Source of the DNA: Melioribacteraceae bacterium
GTDB taxonomy: Bacteria; Bacteroidota; Ignavibacteria; Ignavibacteriales; Melioribacteraceae
Assembly: GCA_021740785.1 (NCBI GenBank)
Contig: JAIOZI010000005.1
Coordinates: forward strand, 1 to 64,000
Reading direction: 5' to 3'
DNA length: 64,000 bases
Notes under the pieces: model-generated
What the model was told of the DNA's origin: nothing
Databases searched by the model: none
What the model saw: only the letters and a program-made list of their open reading frames with translations
Program-made: the position numbers and the translations under genes
Shown: positions 17,901 through 26,127 of the stretch, piece after piece
How positions within the stretch are numbered: the stretch's first letter is position 1
Layout: each line of letters begins with the position of its first letter

Positions 17901-18178
17901 GAAACGCCTTCAACCATTTTAAAACAGTATTTTCTTTGAGTATCAGTAGTTCCATCCTCTTCCTGCGATGGTAAATAAGTTCCTTTTGCCACCCATATTC
18001 CGTCACCCGAAGCTGCGGCATCTAATGCGGATTGCAAAGAAGTGTAAGCATCCGCCCATGACAATCCATTGTTGCTGCCTGAAGCAGAAGTATTTACAAA
18101 TATTGTTGATTGTGCATAAATAAAAAAATTGTTTAGAACTATGAATATAATTATTGTCACTAATGATTTAATTCTCAT
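14912..18178 (-). CDS. Large secreted surface protein: parallel beta-helix, SBBP-type repeats, T9SS sorting domain
   Basis: The protein has 1088 residues from the preferred ATG at 18178, which has a GAGG ribosome-binding site. The longer frame to 18238 adds a non-signal N-terminus. It starts with a signal peptide (IKSLVTIIIFIVLNNFFIYAQ). A polymorphic right-handed beta-helix domain (about 25-420) follows, with TITNC/NGGGIYN repeats. Then come about eight 60-residue units of DFDPG...FIAKY type (about 440-880), resembling SBBP beta-propeller repeats. A spacer precedes the C-terminal type IX sorting domain with NYPNPFNPATTIEYSLP (near 1005) and a terminal KMLLMK. It should be exported by T9SS and displayed or released; the ligand is unknown. 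The kinase/regulator pair lies just upstream on the same strand. Confidence 0.9.
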   Translation of the reverse strand: MRIKSLVTIIIFIVLNNFFIYAQSTIFVNTSASGSNNGLSWADAYTSLQSALDAAASGDGIWVAKGTYLPSQEEDGTTDTQRKYCFKMVEGVSIYGGFAGTESAVSERTNYSNGGTNETILSGDFNNDDVITGSGSTLSITNNSENCYHVIYHIQSGYPITSSALLDGFTITGGNANGSANPWNDGGGLYNHGGQTPTINNCYFRGNRVSDNGAAIFNANADGINITNCTFELNLAADAGGAIGNYSTDAVITNCLFFDNLANSEKGGGIYNYGGSNPTITNCTIVKNHSVSGGGIYNNENSDPSVINSIIWGNTITVVGPQIRNYDGSDLTLSYSCIEGGISDGIYSTVNGSETIDGGGNIDSNPVFVGSSTNASHPYSLLGASLCVDAGNNSVNSQSTDIRGSGYDRKLAKTDGSAGTIDIGAYEYKYNDDTENFPLGAYSIGGTINDNPYCIAVDDNFNMIIGGTFEATADFDPGAGTFNIASLGDNDCFITKLAPDGSFEWAVGFGNASNDRVYAVDTDSEGNVYATGWFWETVDFDPDGTTELTSFGIFDCFFVKYSPEGSLIWAKQIGGTSSDYTMDMHIDKNDAIHLVGKFGGTVDFDPGAGISNLTATGSDAFFAKYDTDGGLVWAKNFGGAGYTQGNKITVDGDGNIILFGDFSSSTLDVDPAGGTTLTRSGSYETYFAKYNSSGVLQWGTNIGGADSDYSGNLDTDASGNVFIIGRFAGTINLNPLGTETTVSSNNSSTDFFFAKYSPNGILDWGYSIGSTSTDNGECIKVDQNGDCFITGSFFNTCDFDPSGVTYNLTSNGSGDFYLAKYSGDGNFIWANNFGDASFTDRGISLDTDATDRIYVSGYYRNTVDFDPGASTCNLTSNGQTDTFIAKYEGNDTDNGALPVELSAFSAYVNESSVNLIWQTTTEVNNYGFQVQRTKDKVQSESEWETIGFIKGHGTTNSPNKYEFTDSELHESEVIRYRLKQIDLDGMFEYSDVVEVEVNYLPTEFALEQNYPNPFNPATTIEYSLPGEENVELKIYDILGNEVKILVNGKQEAGFYKVNFNASNLASGLYIYRIQAGKFRQTRKMLLMK

Positions 18179-18334
18179 TGTGTCCTCGCTAGATTTTAAT
18201 TTTGTAGTCAAAGCTAGGCGGCAGCAAAAGGAAATCAAAATAATTGTTCTGAAACCTTTGTATGATGTTCTGAACAGACTTGATTTTGAGATAAAAAATT
18301 TTTTCGGATTTGTAAATAAGAGAGGGATATATAA

Positions 18335-19066
18335 TTATTTGATATTTATCAACGTCATCAGCCGGTCTCGATAATTTTTACCAATGGGGATTTGCTTTCC
18401 TTTAATTATAGTATAAAGAGAATTAATACTATCAAGATGATTAAGATTTATTGTATAAGATCGATGAACACGGAAAAAATTTTCCGGCAGATCCTCAAAA
18501 AACCTGCCCATGGAAGTACGTATCAAAAATGATTTACCGGAATTTGTAAATAATTCAACATATACATGATCACTTTTTGCGTACAAGATATCGGTGAGAT
18601 TAATTTTATGGAAAAGATTGTTATCTTTTATAAATATTGACTTCTTTAATAAACTTTTTATCGGGTAATTATGCTCAAGTTTTTGTTTGGAAGGATGAAA
18701 ATTATATAAAGCAATTTCAATAGAGGCATAGAGATCTTCGCTGCTGAATGGTTTCATAAGATACGCCGGCGGATTTAATCTTTTAGCGTGATCGATTGTA
18801 CGGGGATCAGATTTTGTAGTAAGGAAAATAAATGGAATGCTGATATTCTCTTTTATATAAGCAGCTAAATCAATTCCGCTCTTTTCTCCCTCGAGTTCGA
18901 TATCTAAAATGGCAATATCCGGTTCATTATTAATAAGCGATTTAACTGCATCCTCATAATTTGTAACCGGCTCCAAAACATTATAACCCAGTGTTTCGAG
19001 GGAATTGGTAATTTGCATAGATGTTACCGCTTCATCCTCAACTACAAGTATTTTAATTTTACTCAT
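18335..19066 (-). CDS. LytTR-family response regulator
   Basis: The 243-residue protein has a CheY-like receiver (1-120) with acidic pocket VVEDEAV, phosphoacceptor Asp55 in AILDIE, and the conserved Lys in LMKPF (105). A LytTR DNA-binding domain (about 140-240) includes IRTSMGRFFEDLP and FFRVHRSYTINL. It is the output partner of the overlapping histidine kinase gene (8-bp overlap). LytTR regulators often bind paired direct repeats; no target repeat was located. The surface-protein gene starts 157 bp downstream on the same strand and is a candidate member of the operon or regulon. Confidence 0.95.
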   Translation of the reverse strand: MSKIKILVVEDEAVTSMQITNSLETLGYNVLEPVTNYEDAVKSLINNEPDIAILDIELEGEKSGIDLAAYIKENISIPFIFLTTKSDPRTIDHAKRLNPPAYLMKPFSSEDLYASIEIALYNFHPSKQKLEHNYPIKSLLKKSIFIKDNNLFHKINLTDILYAKSDHVYVELFTNSGKSFLIRTSMGRFFEDLPENFFRVHRSYTINLNHLDSINSLYTIIKGKQIPIGKNYRDRLMTLINIK

Positions 19067-21248
19067 GATTAAGCTCTGATGAAAATCTTATAATAAATCT
19101 TGCTCCGTCTTTATATTCATAATCAATTTTACCTTTTAGCTGCGAAGTGAGTGACCGAACCAATCTAAGTCCAAGACTTTTAGTTTTACTGAATTCATAT
19201 TCATCCGGTAATCCAATACCATTATCACTTATTATCATCTGAAATTGATCATCATCCATTTTTGAGATTGATAAAAATATTTCACAAGTATCCACTTTTT
19301 CAAAGGCGTATTTAAATGAATTTGTGAATAGCTCTGTAATAATCAATCCCAAAGGAATCGATGTCCTAATGTCAAACTTCAACCCATCAGGAATTTCTAC
19401 GGTCTTGTTTATAGGTTTTTTAGATGAAAATGAAGTTATGTGTTCCATTAATTTAGTTACGAAATCGGTAAAATCTATATGAATGACATCTTCTGTTTGA
19501 TACAGAAGTTCGTGAATTAGACCGACTGATTTCACACGGTTTAAACTGTCTATCAATGTAGCTTTTGTTTCAGCATTTTCTGTATTTTTCATTTGAAGAT
19601 CGAATAAACCGGAAATTATTTGCAGATTATTTTTAACACGATGGTGGATTTCCCTTACAAGTAATTCCTTTTCTTCTTTCTGTTTTTGAATAATTATATT
19701 TTGTTCAATCAGTTTCCGGTTAACTCTTTTTGTTTTGCGATAGAAGTAAAAAATAATTACGATGAAGATTAATGTAATTGCAAAACCAATTATGAACGCA
19801 TTTCTCACAAATACTTGATGCCGGGTTTCTTCCTTTAGAATTGCCTCTCTTTTTTGTTGCTCGTGAGCTATTGCCTTTTTTTCATTTTCGAAATCATATT
19901 TATTCTGAATGTTGGTAATCTCTTTTATATTACTTTCATTTACCAGACTATCGGCATAAGTCTTGAATTTCACGTGATAATAATAAGCCTCTTCGAAGCG
20001 CCCTAAAGCAGCCATGGTTTGAGAAATAACTTCCGCACATTCCTTTTGTAATTTAATATAACCGAACTCTTCGGCAATTTTGTATCCACGTTCACTATGA
20101 GTTAATGATTCAGTGAGTTTGCCTTGTTTTAAATATAAGAGCCCGAGCATATTGTTATTTTCACAAATGATTTTTTTAATACCAAGTTCTATTCCAAGCT
20201 TCAGAGATTTTTGGTAGTATGTTTCCGCTTCGGAATACTTATTTTGATGAAAATAATAATTCCCGAAATTGTAATAGCTTGTAGCAAGCCCTGGGTTTTC
20301 CCCGATTTCCTCCCTCAATTTCAGCGCTTTTTCATAATAAGGAAGTGCTTTATAATATTCATTTTGATCTTGGTGTATAAGACCAATATTGGTGGAGACG
20401 TTTGCGATTTGTTCTTTGTTTCCAATTTCTTCTTGTATAGCTAGTGCCTTATTATAAAAATCTAAAGCATTATTATAATCTTTCATCATATAATGAACTA
20501 CACCGATATTCAGATAACTAGACCCAATACCCGCTTTATTCATTAATTTTTCATAAAATGTAAGGTTTTTATGGTAGTACTCCAATGCTTTCTGCAGCTT
20601 TCCTTGCTGTTCTAATATCACCGCGAGATTATTTAATGTTTTACAAACTAATGCTGTGTCGGAGATTTCATGATTAATATCCAGTACTTTATTATAATAC
20701 TCAATAGCCTTTGGGAAATTCCCTTTTTGATAATGAAGCACCCCAATATTTAATAAACTTGAAGAAATAGCGTAAATATCATTTGTTTTTTCCCTCATTT
20801 TGAGAGCTTCTTTATGAGATTCTATTGCTTTTTCAAATTCCCCCTGTTTTTGTAATATGATTCCAATATTATTAAAACAGAGCGAAATTCTATTTTTATT
20901 ATCAATTTTTTCATAAAACGTCAACGCATCGCGGTAGTGTTTGATTGATTCATTATACTCAGCTATCCGGATATAATAAAACGCTATATTTTTTCGGCTG
21001 TCGCCCTGCCCTTTCGGAAATTCCAGTTCATCTGCTAAATCTTTGGCTTTAATTGAAAAATCTAATGCCTCTTCAGCATTATTCCTGAATAATTGAGCTG
21101 CCATTTCATTCAACAGGTTTACTTTAGTGGTGTCATTTTCGGTGTGCTGTTCGATCAGTATTTTTAAACTATCTGTTTTATCGCGTTGAGCAAAATTTGC
21201 GTTAAAAGTTAAGAATAAACTGATTATAATGGAAAAAACTGTTTTCAT
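19059..21248 (-). CDS. TPR-containing sensor histidine kinase (HisKA_2 type)
   Basis: An N-terminal signal peptide (MKTVFSIIISLFLTFNANFAQ, preferred start 21248; the open frame extends 8 codons upstream) is followed by about nine tetratricopeptide repeats (roughly 45-420). Next come one membrane helix (about 480-505), a short coiled coil, and a HisKA_2 phosphoacceptor block EIHHRVKNNLQIISGLF (His near residue 535). A HATPase domain with SDNGIGLPDEYEF and KSLGLRLV closes the protein. The sensor is extracytoplasmic by topology. This kinase class typically pairs with response-regulator partners, here the LytTR protein whose gene overlaps by 8 bp. The TPR array suggests the signal is a protein or peptide. 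Confidence 0.92.
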   Translation of the reverse strand: MKTVFSIIISLFLTFNANFAQRDKTDSLKILIEQHTENDTTKVNLLNEMAAQLFRNNAEEALDFSIKAKDLADELEFPKGQGDSRKNIAFYYIRIAEYNESIKHYRDALTFYEKIDNKNRISLCFNNIGIILQKQGEFEKAIESHKEALKMREKTNDIYAISSSLLNIGVLHYQKGNFPKAIEYYNKVLDINHEISDTALVCKTLNNLAVILEQQGKLQKALEYYHKNLTFYEKLMNKAGIGSSYLNIGVVHYMMKDYNNALDFYNKALAIQEEIGNKEQIANVSTNIGLIHQDQNEYYKALPYYEKALKLREEIGENPGLATSYYNFGNYYFHQNKYSEAETYYQKSLKLGIELGIKKIICENNNMLGLLYLKQGKLTESLTHSERGYKIAEEFGYIKLQKECAEVISQTMAALGRFEEAYYYHVKFKTYADSLVNESNIKEITNIQNKYDFENEKKAIAHEQQKREAILKEETRHQVFVRNAFIIGFAITLIFIVIIFYFYRKTKRVNRKLIEQNIIIQKQKEEKELLVREIHHRVKNNLQIISGLFDLQMKNTENAETKATLIDSLNRVKSVGLIHELLYQTEDVIHIDFTDFVTKLMEHITSFSSKKPINKTVEIPDGLKFDIRTSIPLGLIITELFTNSFKYAFEKVDTCEIFLSISKMDDDQFQMIISDNGIGLPDEYEFSKTKSLGLRLVRSLTSQLKGKIDYEYKDGARFIIRFSSELNHE

Positions 21249-22036
21249 TAAGTGTGCCTTTTCATTATTCAATCTCAGTTCAGGAATAGCCGTGTTAAGA
21301 AACTATTAATTGGGAATTTTACACAGAAGTATAAAAAATAATGGAATGGAACCATTACATTTTTGTTCCAATATGCATATTATTTTTTCTTTCATCAAGC
21401 TATTTTTTTAAGAAAAATACACATTTGAAAGTTTTTATCATTACAGGTTTCACTCATTGATAAATCCAGCTGTCTATGTACTATTAGTCCGAAGAACAAA
21501 TTTTCTATTGGAAAATCTGGTTCCAATATTTGCTCAGATAACAACCACGACAAGGTAAAGATGTAATAATTGGATGTGCGGATAAACTGAAATAATTAAA
21601 ACACCTCAATTTAGAAATGGGGAATATGTAAAATGCTTAAAAAAAATTCTAATAAATAATTATGGAAAGATGATTGGACAAAACTGGTGTCAACAAATAA
21701 ATGTTGGAAAGAAAAGTAAAATACTAATTGACAAAAAGCAGCTACGGATTGTTGCTAATGAACTTTAAGTTACAATAAGTTGGAAAAACTAATAGAATAA
21801 TAATAAAAGTAAGAGATATGTTTTTATGGATGCAATTTTCAGAGAAAAGAAATAATTTATTAAGTAAAATCAAATAATTGGATATGTCTATGTATTGACC
21901 TGAGATTGGTTTCAAGTAAGAGGATGTATTGAACAAATAAATGAGTGTACTTTCCACGATTTAATTGAGCAAGTGAATACCCATTTGTTTGTTTTTGCAT
22001 ATATTTAATTTATTGTTCTTAGACTTTCTGTTGATA

Positions 22037-22231
22037 TTAAGCGAAGCCTTTTTCAACGTAGTCGATTCCTTTAGTTATAACGTTGTAGTAAAGTACCGCA
22101 AATTTTCCTCGAAAGCGGGATTTTCCACATGCAGCATCTTTAATAGCAACTGTTAATTTTTTGCTGTATGAAGCTTCGAGAACGTAGCCATCAATTAACT
22201 CCGAGGATTCGGGGTTATTTTTACATGGGTA
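22037..22231 (-). pseudogene. Reading-frame remnant, possibly a transposase C-terminus
   Basis: A 64-codon open stretch without a start codon reads ELIDGYVLEASYSKKLTVAI, then KDAACGKSRFRGKFAVLYYN and VITKGIDYVEKGFA, then stops. It has good residue composition and the basic, aromatic look of a transposase tail. I cannot name the family. It sits next to the dispersed repeat and looks like decayed mobile DNA. Confidence 0.35.
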
Positions 22232-22243
22232 TTATCAACACAA

Positions 22244-22320
22244 AGTTGGTTTTCTTTTTGAATACGTCAATGCCGTTCCTCTGAATAGATAATGTCTTGA
22301 TGGGACACTTAAGGCGACCG
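22244..22320 (+). repeat. Three-copy dispersed repeat (copy 3, partial)
   Basis: TTTTCTTTTTGAATACGTC, then ATGCCGTTCCTCTGAA and CTTGATGGG match the 3' half of the repeats at 12283 and 14653. The 5' half is absent. The tail GACCGCCCCGAATTAAAA resembles the tail of copy 2. Confidence 0.6.
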
Positions 22321-22398
22321 CCCCGAATTAAAAACAGTCAGGGTAAACTTCATTCTGTTTGGGTCGTCAGACTTTATACTGCAAGGAAATAGAATAGT

Positions 22399-22914
22399 AT
22401 GGAATCAGTTTTAGAAAATAAATTAATGATCTTATATAAAGAGGAAATGATTTCATTTTTAAAATCTCACCCGGAACATTTTGATGAGGCAATTCAATTG
22501 GCAATTTCGGATAAACAACCATTTGCTTGGCGAGCAGCATTTTTACTAGTGGGAAGTATAGAAGAAAATGACAATCGGATTCAGAAACATATAAAGTCAA
22601 TCGTAAATTGTATTCAAGAAAAGGAAGATGGTCATCAAAGAGAATTACTAAAAATTCTTGATAAGGTGAATATCAGTGAAAAATATGAAGGACAGGTTTT
22701 TAATATATGTATGAATTTATGGGAACAAATAAATAAACAGCCGTCCGTAAGAATAACCGCATTTAAATTTATAGTGAAAATTGCAAAACGGCATCCGGAA
22801 TTATCAAAAGAAATTAATTTCCTAACACAAGATCATTATTTAGAATCATTGTCCCCCGGGGTAAAAAGATCAATAGAAAAAATAATCCAAGAACTTGATC
22901 AGCAAAGAGCATGA
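22399..22914 (+). CDS. Hypothetical alpha-helical (HEAT-like) protein
   Basis: The 171-residue protein is built of amphipathic helices. Blocks are FLKSHPEHFDEAIQLAISD, WRAAFLLVGSIEENDNRI, QRELLKILDKVNI, SVRITAFKFIVKIAKRHPEL and LSPGVKRSIEKIIQEL. The pattern resembles HEAT-type repeat solenoids seen as orphan proteins in Bacteroidota accessory regions. No catalytic motif is visible. Function is unknown; a protein-binding role is inference. A 45-codon frame follows 18 bp downstream. Confidence 0.75.
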   Translation: MESVLENKLMILYKEEMISFLKSHPEHFDEAIQLAISDKQPFAWRAAFLLVGSIEENDNRIQKHIKSIVNCIQEKEDGHQRELLKILDKVNISEKYEGQVFNICMNLWEQINKQPSVRITAFKFIVKIAKRHPELSKEINFLTQDHYLESLSPGVKRSIEKIIQELDQQRA

Positions 22915-22932
22915 TAAAAAGTTTTTTCAATT

Positions 22933-23070
22933 ATGGTCAACGGTAAGCAGCTAAAAATAAATGATGTAAAAGAGGTAAAGAAAGTTGGTTATAATATAAC
23001 CGAAATTCATTCCCAAAAAAATTTTGCTGTTGTTATACCTGTGAATGAAGTAAAAAAAATAATGGGTTGA
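22933..23070 (+). CDS. Small repeated ORF, 45 residues
   Basis: The frame encodes MVNGKQLKINDVKEVKKVGY, then NITEIHSQKNFAVVIPVNEV and KKIMG. It is supported mainly by a second, partly diverged copy at 24381-24479. There the nucleotide differences keep the frame open and change few residues. A third short echo (VKEAKKV) lies near 25037. No ribosome-binding site of note precedes the ATG. It may be a short antitoxin-like protein or part of a repeated intergenic unit. Confidence 0.4.
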   Translation: MVNGKQLKINDVKEVKKVGYNITEIHSQKNFAVVIPVNEVKKIMG

Positions 23071-23203
23071 GATGAATTTGTTTTTTCTTATTTATCCTTC
23101 AGACTTTTACGGGTACATTTTTTTATATTGACAGCGCCGTTACACTACATAGTAAGATTTAGTTTTACGCTTGAATAAAATTATTACATAATTGGAGGAG
23201 CAT

Positions 23204-24316
23204 ATGAAGAAAAAAGTACATCTGCTCATCAAGAGCATATTAATTTTGTTATTAATGTATTCTACAAGTTATCCGTGTACTAGTTTTATATTAAAGAATG
23301 GCAGCTATTTATTAATGGGACATAATTTCGATTGGATTACCGGAACCGGTCTGCTGATGGTTAATCCCAGAGGTGTATCCAAGACATCGCTTGTTGATTC
23401 CACAGAAACACCGGTCAAATGGATATCAAAATATGGCAGTATCACCTTTAACCAAGTAGGTAGAGATCTTCCATTTGGAGGAATAAATGAAAAGGGCTTG
23501 GTAATTGAACAAATGGGATTGAAATCAACCATATATCCTAGCAAAGATCATCGCCCAGCCATCAGTGCTTGTCAATGGATTCAATTTCAACTTGATAATT
23601 ACGCCTCAATTGATGATGTTATTAACAGTGATTCATTAATAAGAATTGTCGATCCCAATTCAAAGTTTCACTATTTGGTTGGAGATAGCTTCGGGAATAC
23701 TGCGGTAATTGAATTTATAAATGGTAAAATAGTTTGGTACACTTCAACTATTCCTGTTCTTGCTAATAGTATGTACTCGGAATCATTGGATTGTTATAAT
23801 AATAATTGTAACACCGATGCAGATCGGTCGCTATACAATTTTTGTACTGCAGCAAACCAATTAGTAAATCAAAACAACTCAACAGACAAGACTACAATAA
23901 ATTACGCGTTCGATATACTCAATAAAGTTAGTCAAGGTCCGCTGACTAAATGGAGTATTGTTTTTGACATCAAAAATTTAAAAATATATTACAAATGCTA
24001 CGAAACACCAACAATTATTGGCGAAAGGAAAATCTTTTTGAAACCACCCGGCGTTGCTAATATTAAGATTGTTGATTTATAGGAGTTTAGCTTTGACTGC
24101 AATGATCCGGTAAAAGTAATAGACATCGACAATTCAAATGAATCGCAAGTAAACGAATATTTTATAGATTATACGAAAGAAATAAACAAAGAATTTATAA
24201 CGAGGGCATTTACGTTTTATAAAAATTGGGGAGCCAGCGTTGAACTTAATGAAGAGGAAATGAATTATTTAGCTGATTATCCGGAATCATTTGAATGTGT
24301 GAATAATAATAAATAA
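23204..24316 (+). pseudogene. Linear amide C-N hydrolase (choloylglycine hydrolase family) interrupted by an in-frame TAG
   Basis: From the ATG at 23204 (ribosome-binding site GGAGGAG), a secreted Ntn hydrolase is encoded. The signal peptide ends at Pro24, and Cys25 (PCTSFIL) would be the N-terminal nucleophile after cleavage. MGHNFDW, GINEKGLVIE and SACQWIQFQLD fit the penicillin V acylase/bile-salt-hydrolase-like family. The frame meets TAG at 24080-24082 (codon 293) and continues in frame for 77 more codons (EFSFDCNDPVKVIDID, FIDYTKEINKEF) to a TAA at 24316. The tail has the look of the normal family C-terminus, so the amber codon is probably a recent single-base change. Activity without the tail is uncertain. 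Confidence 0.8.
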
Positions 24317-24380
24317 GTTGTATTCGAACAAGTTATCCCGGTTAATGAAAACAGTAAGCTGATGTAATAAATGTTGAAAA

Positions 24381-24479
24381 GAGGTAAAGAAAGTTGGTTA
24401 TAATATAACCGAAATTCATTCACAAAAATATTTTGCAGTTGTTATTCGTGTGTATGAAGTAAAAAAAATAATGAGTTGA
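24381..24479 (+). pseudogene. 5'-truncated copy of the 45-residue repeated ORF
   Basis: EVKKVGYNITEIHSQKYF, then AVVIRVYEVKKIMS, follows a TGA, so the first twelve codons of the 22933 copy are missing. The repeat at DNA level spans about 22971-23103 and 24380-24513 and includes the shared downstream segment TTACTTATTTATCC/TTCTTATTTATCC. The two copies flank the amide-hydrolase gene. Confidence 0.5.
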
Positions 24480-24565
24480 GATGAATTTATTTTTTACTTA
24501 TTTATCCCGCAGACTGGTGATTTCTTTTTAATAAACAACGCTGTTGTAAACCTAAAAATACGAAA

Positions 24566-24958
24566 ATGTTATACGATTATATTTACTTCAAAATTTATGA
24601 ATGGGTTAGTAAAATGATTGATCCATTTGCGCCGCAGATAACAACTACAATAATTTTATCATTATTTCCATTGTCAATATTTTACCTGCTTTTAAAAATG
24701 TTGAGCTTACTGAGTATTTTTAATTATGAAATGAATTTTACGACGAGTAACACATTCATAATGTTTGGAGTGATTTTTCTGATATTATTATTTGTGAATC
24801 AAGTCTACTTTTTTGCATATAAAAATTGGAAAGAGATAATCATCTTTTTTAGAAAAAACGAAGTTACAAATCGAATAAAAAATTACACAAGAATTTATAT
24901 AGCAGTTTGTACTTCAATTTATGCAATATTGTTTTTGTTCTTAGGATATAATTTTTGA
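24566..24958 (+). CDS. Hypothetical integral membrane protein
   Basis: The 130-residue protein has three hydrophobic helices (about 25-47, 65-85 and 108-127). A polar loop VYFFAYKNWKEIIIFFRKN lies between the last two. Small orphan membrane proteins of this shape are frequent in Bacteroidota genomic islands. No function can be assigned. The start has no strong ribosome-binding site. The gene lies between two repeated intergenic units. Confidence 0.65.
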   Translation: MLYDYIYFKIYEWVSKMIDPFAPQITTTIILSLFPLSIFYLLLKMLSLLSIFNYEMNFTTSNTFIMFGVIFLILLFVNQVYFFAYKNWKEIIIFFRKNEVTNRIKNYTRIYIAVCTSIYAILFLFLGYNF

Positions 24959-25197
24959 AACAAAAAATAAAGGATCATTACTAATAATCCCGGTTGAAGC
25001 CAATGTAAAGTAGATAGTAATAAGTTTTGTAAAAGAGGCAAAGAAAGTTAGACTTAATGGAAGATTGAAATTTGTTGATAAAAGAAAATAAAATTTGTTT
25101 ATAGTTTGCTCGCATTAAAAAGTCTTGTGTAAACAGTGCGGGTTTTTATCAGATAAATGTTAGGAATTGTTATACGCTAAACTCAATTGGAATTAAT

Positions 25198-25710
25198 ATG
25201 CAAAAAATAAATATAGTTCGATTTATCACTTTAATATTATTAGTATACTCAAACATTATTTTTGCGCAAGAAAAAGTTAATATTTCAACTGGGATTGGTT
25301 TCCCGGAATATTTAAATGTCGGTATACATTATCAACTTAGTCAAATTCAATTGAGTATAAAATATGGAGCTTGGCCAGGTAAGAATACTAAGGCAATAAC
25401 AAGCGACATTCGTTTACATCTTGGAGCAGCCTCTGAATTATCAACAAGACGAAATTGGTTTATTTTGCTTGGATTCAATTATTGGAGAAATGTAAATGAA
25501 ATAAAAATTGAGGAGTACACATTTATAAGTATTCGGTTTGGTCGGGATTTTAATATCTCAAGAAAATTTGGAATCAGTTTCAGTATTGGAATTTTGGAAA
25601 ACATTGGTCAAAATGAAGTTTACAAGGTATCAATAGATGATGGACTGCATGGCGGAGTTGATTTATCACTACTGCCAGGAATTGGGTTAGAACTTTTTTA
25701 TCGAATTTGA
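25198..25710 (+). CDS. Hypothetical secreted beta-barrel protein
   Basis: The 170-residue protein begins with a signal peptide (FITLILLVYSNIIFAQ). Alternating strands follow, rich in aromatic residues (YLNVGIHYQLSQIQLSIKY, WFILLGFNYW, FISIRFGRDF), and a C-terminal aromatic residue pattern LELFYRI suits an eight-stranded outer-membrane barrel. No specific family is recognised. Confidence 0.7.
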   Translation: MQKINIVRFITLILLVYSNIIFAQEKVNISTGIGFPEYLNVGIHYQLSQIQLSIKYGAWPGKNTKAITSDIRLHLGAASELSTRRNWFILLGFNYWRNVNEIKIEEYTFISIRFGRDFNISRKFGISFSIGILENIGQNEVYKVSIDDGLHGGVDLSLLPGIGLELFYRI

Positions 25711-25864
25711 TAAAGTATAAAAACTCTTTAACATGTAAAAAAAAACCGGCGGGCAATTTATCATCGGCAGTAGTCACAATAAAAGATCTGCGTAAATAAA
25801 CAATTCACAAAATTGATTTTGGCAAATAATCATTCTATATTGCCAAATAAAATTGAGATAAACG

Positions 25865-26125
25865 ATGATAACAACTTTAGATAAATTTGGCCGGATAATA
25901 ATTCCCAAAAAACTTCGCAAACATTTGGGAATAAACTCCGAAACAACATTGAATGTTTCCGAGGACGGGCAACGAATAGTAATAGAGTTAGTTAAAGAAA
26001 AATCACCAATTGTTGATAGAGATGGAATACTTGTTTTCACCGGTAAGTTAGATAATAAGGGGGATGATTTAATTAAATTTGATAGAAACAAACGGATGCG
26101 CAAATTGCTTACAAGTGAGGAATAA
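25865..26125 (+). CDS. vapB: VapB-type antitoxin, SpoVT/AbrB domain
   Basis: The 86-residue protein starts ITTLDKFGRIIIPKKLRKHL, the canonical swapped-hairpin AbrB DNA-binding motif. A C-terminal tail rich in charged residues (LIKFDRNKRMRKLLTSEE) follows. It should neutralise the adjacent PIN-domain toxin and repress their operon. The toxin start is 2 bp downstream of the stop. Confidence 0.9.
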   Translation: MITTLDKFGRIIIPKKLRKHLGINSETTLNVSEDGQRIVIELVKEKSPIVDRDGILVFTGKLDNKGDDLIKFDRNKRMRKLLTSEE

Positions 26126-26127
26126 GA

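Larger units (their letters stand above)
21249..22398. other. Long AT-rich stretch with little coding content
   Basis: More than 1.1 kb without a supported intact gene. It holds the promoter side of the kinase gene near 21250-21400, a 55-65 codon transposase-like remnant on the minus strand (22037-22231) and copy 3 of the dispersed repeat (22244-22320). A short GATGTGCGGA segment near 21573 recurs near 26599. Nothing else recognisable was found at 21400-22036. Confidence 0.5.

Noticed and set aside
23120-25198. attC-like GTTA motifs between orphan genes (for example GTTAGGA near 25169)
   Set aside because: No complementary R'' box was found at the other end of any of these intervals, so a cassette structure is not supported there.
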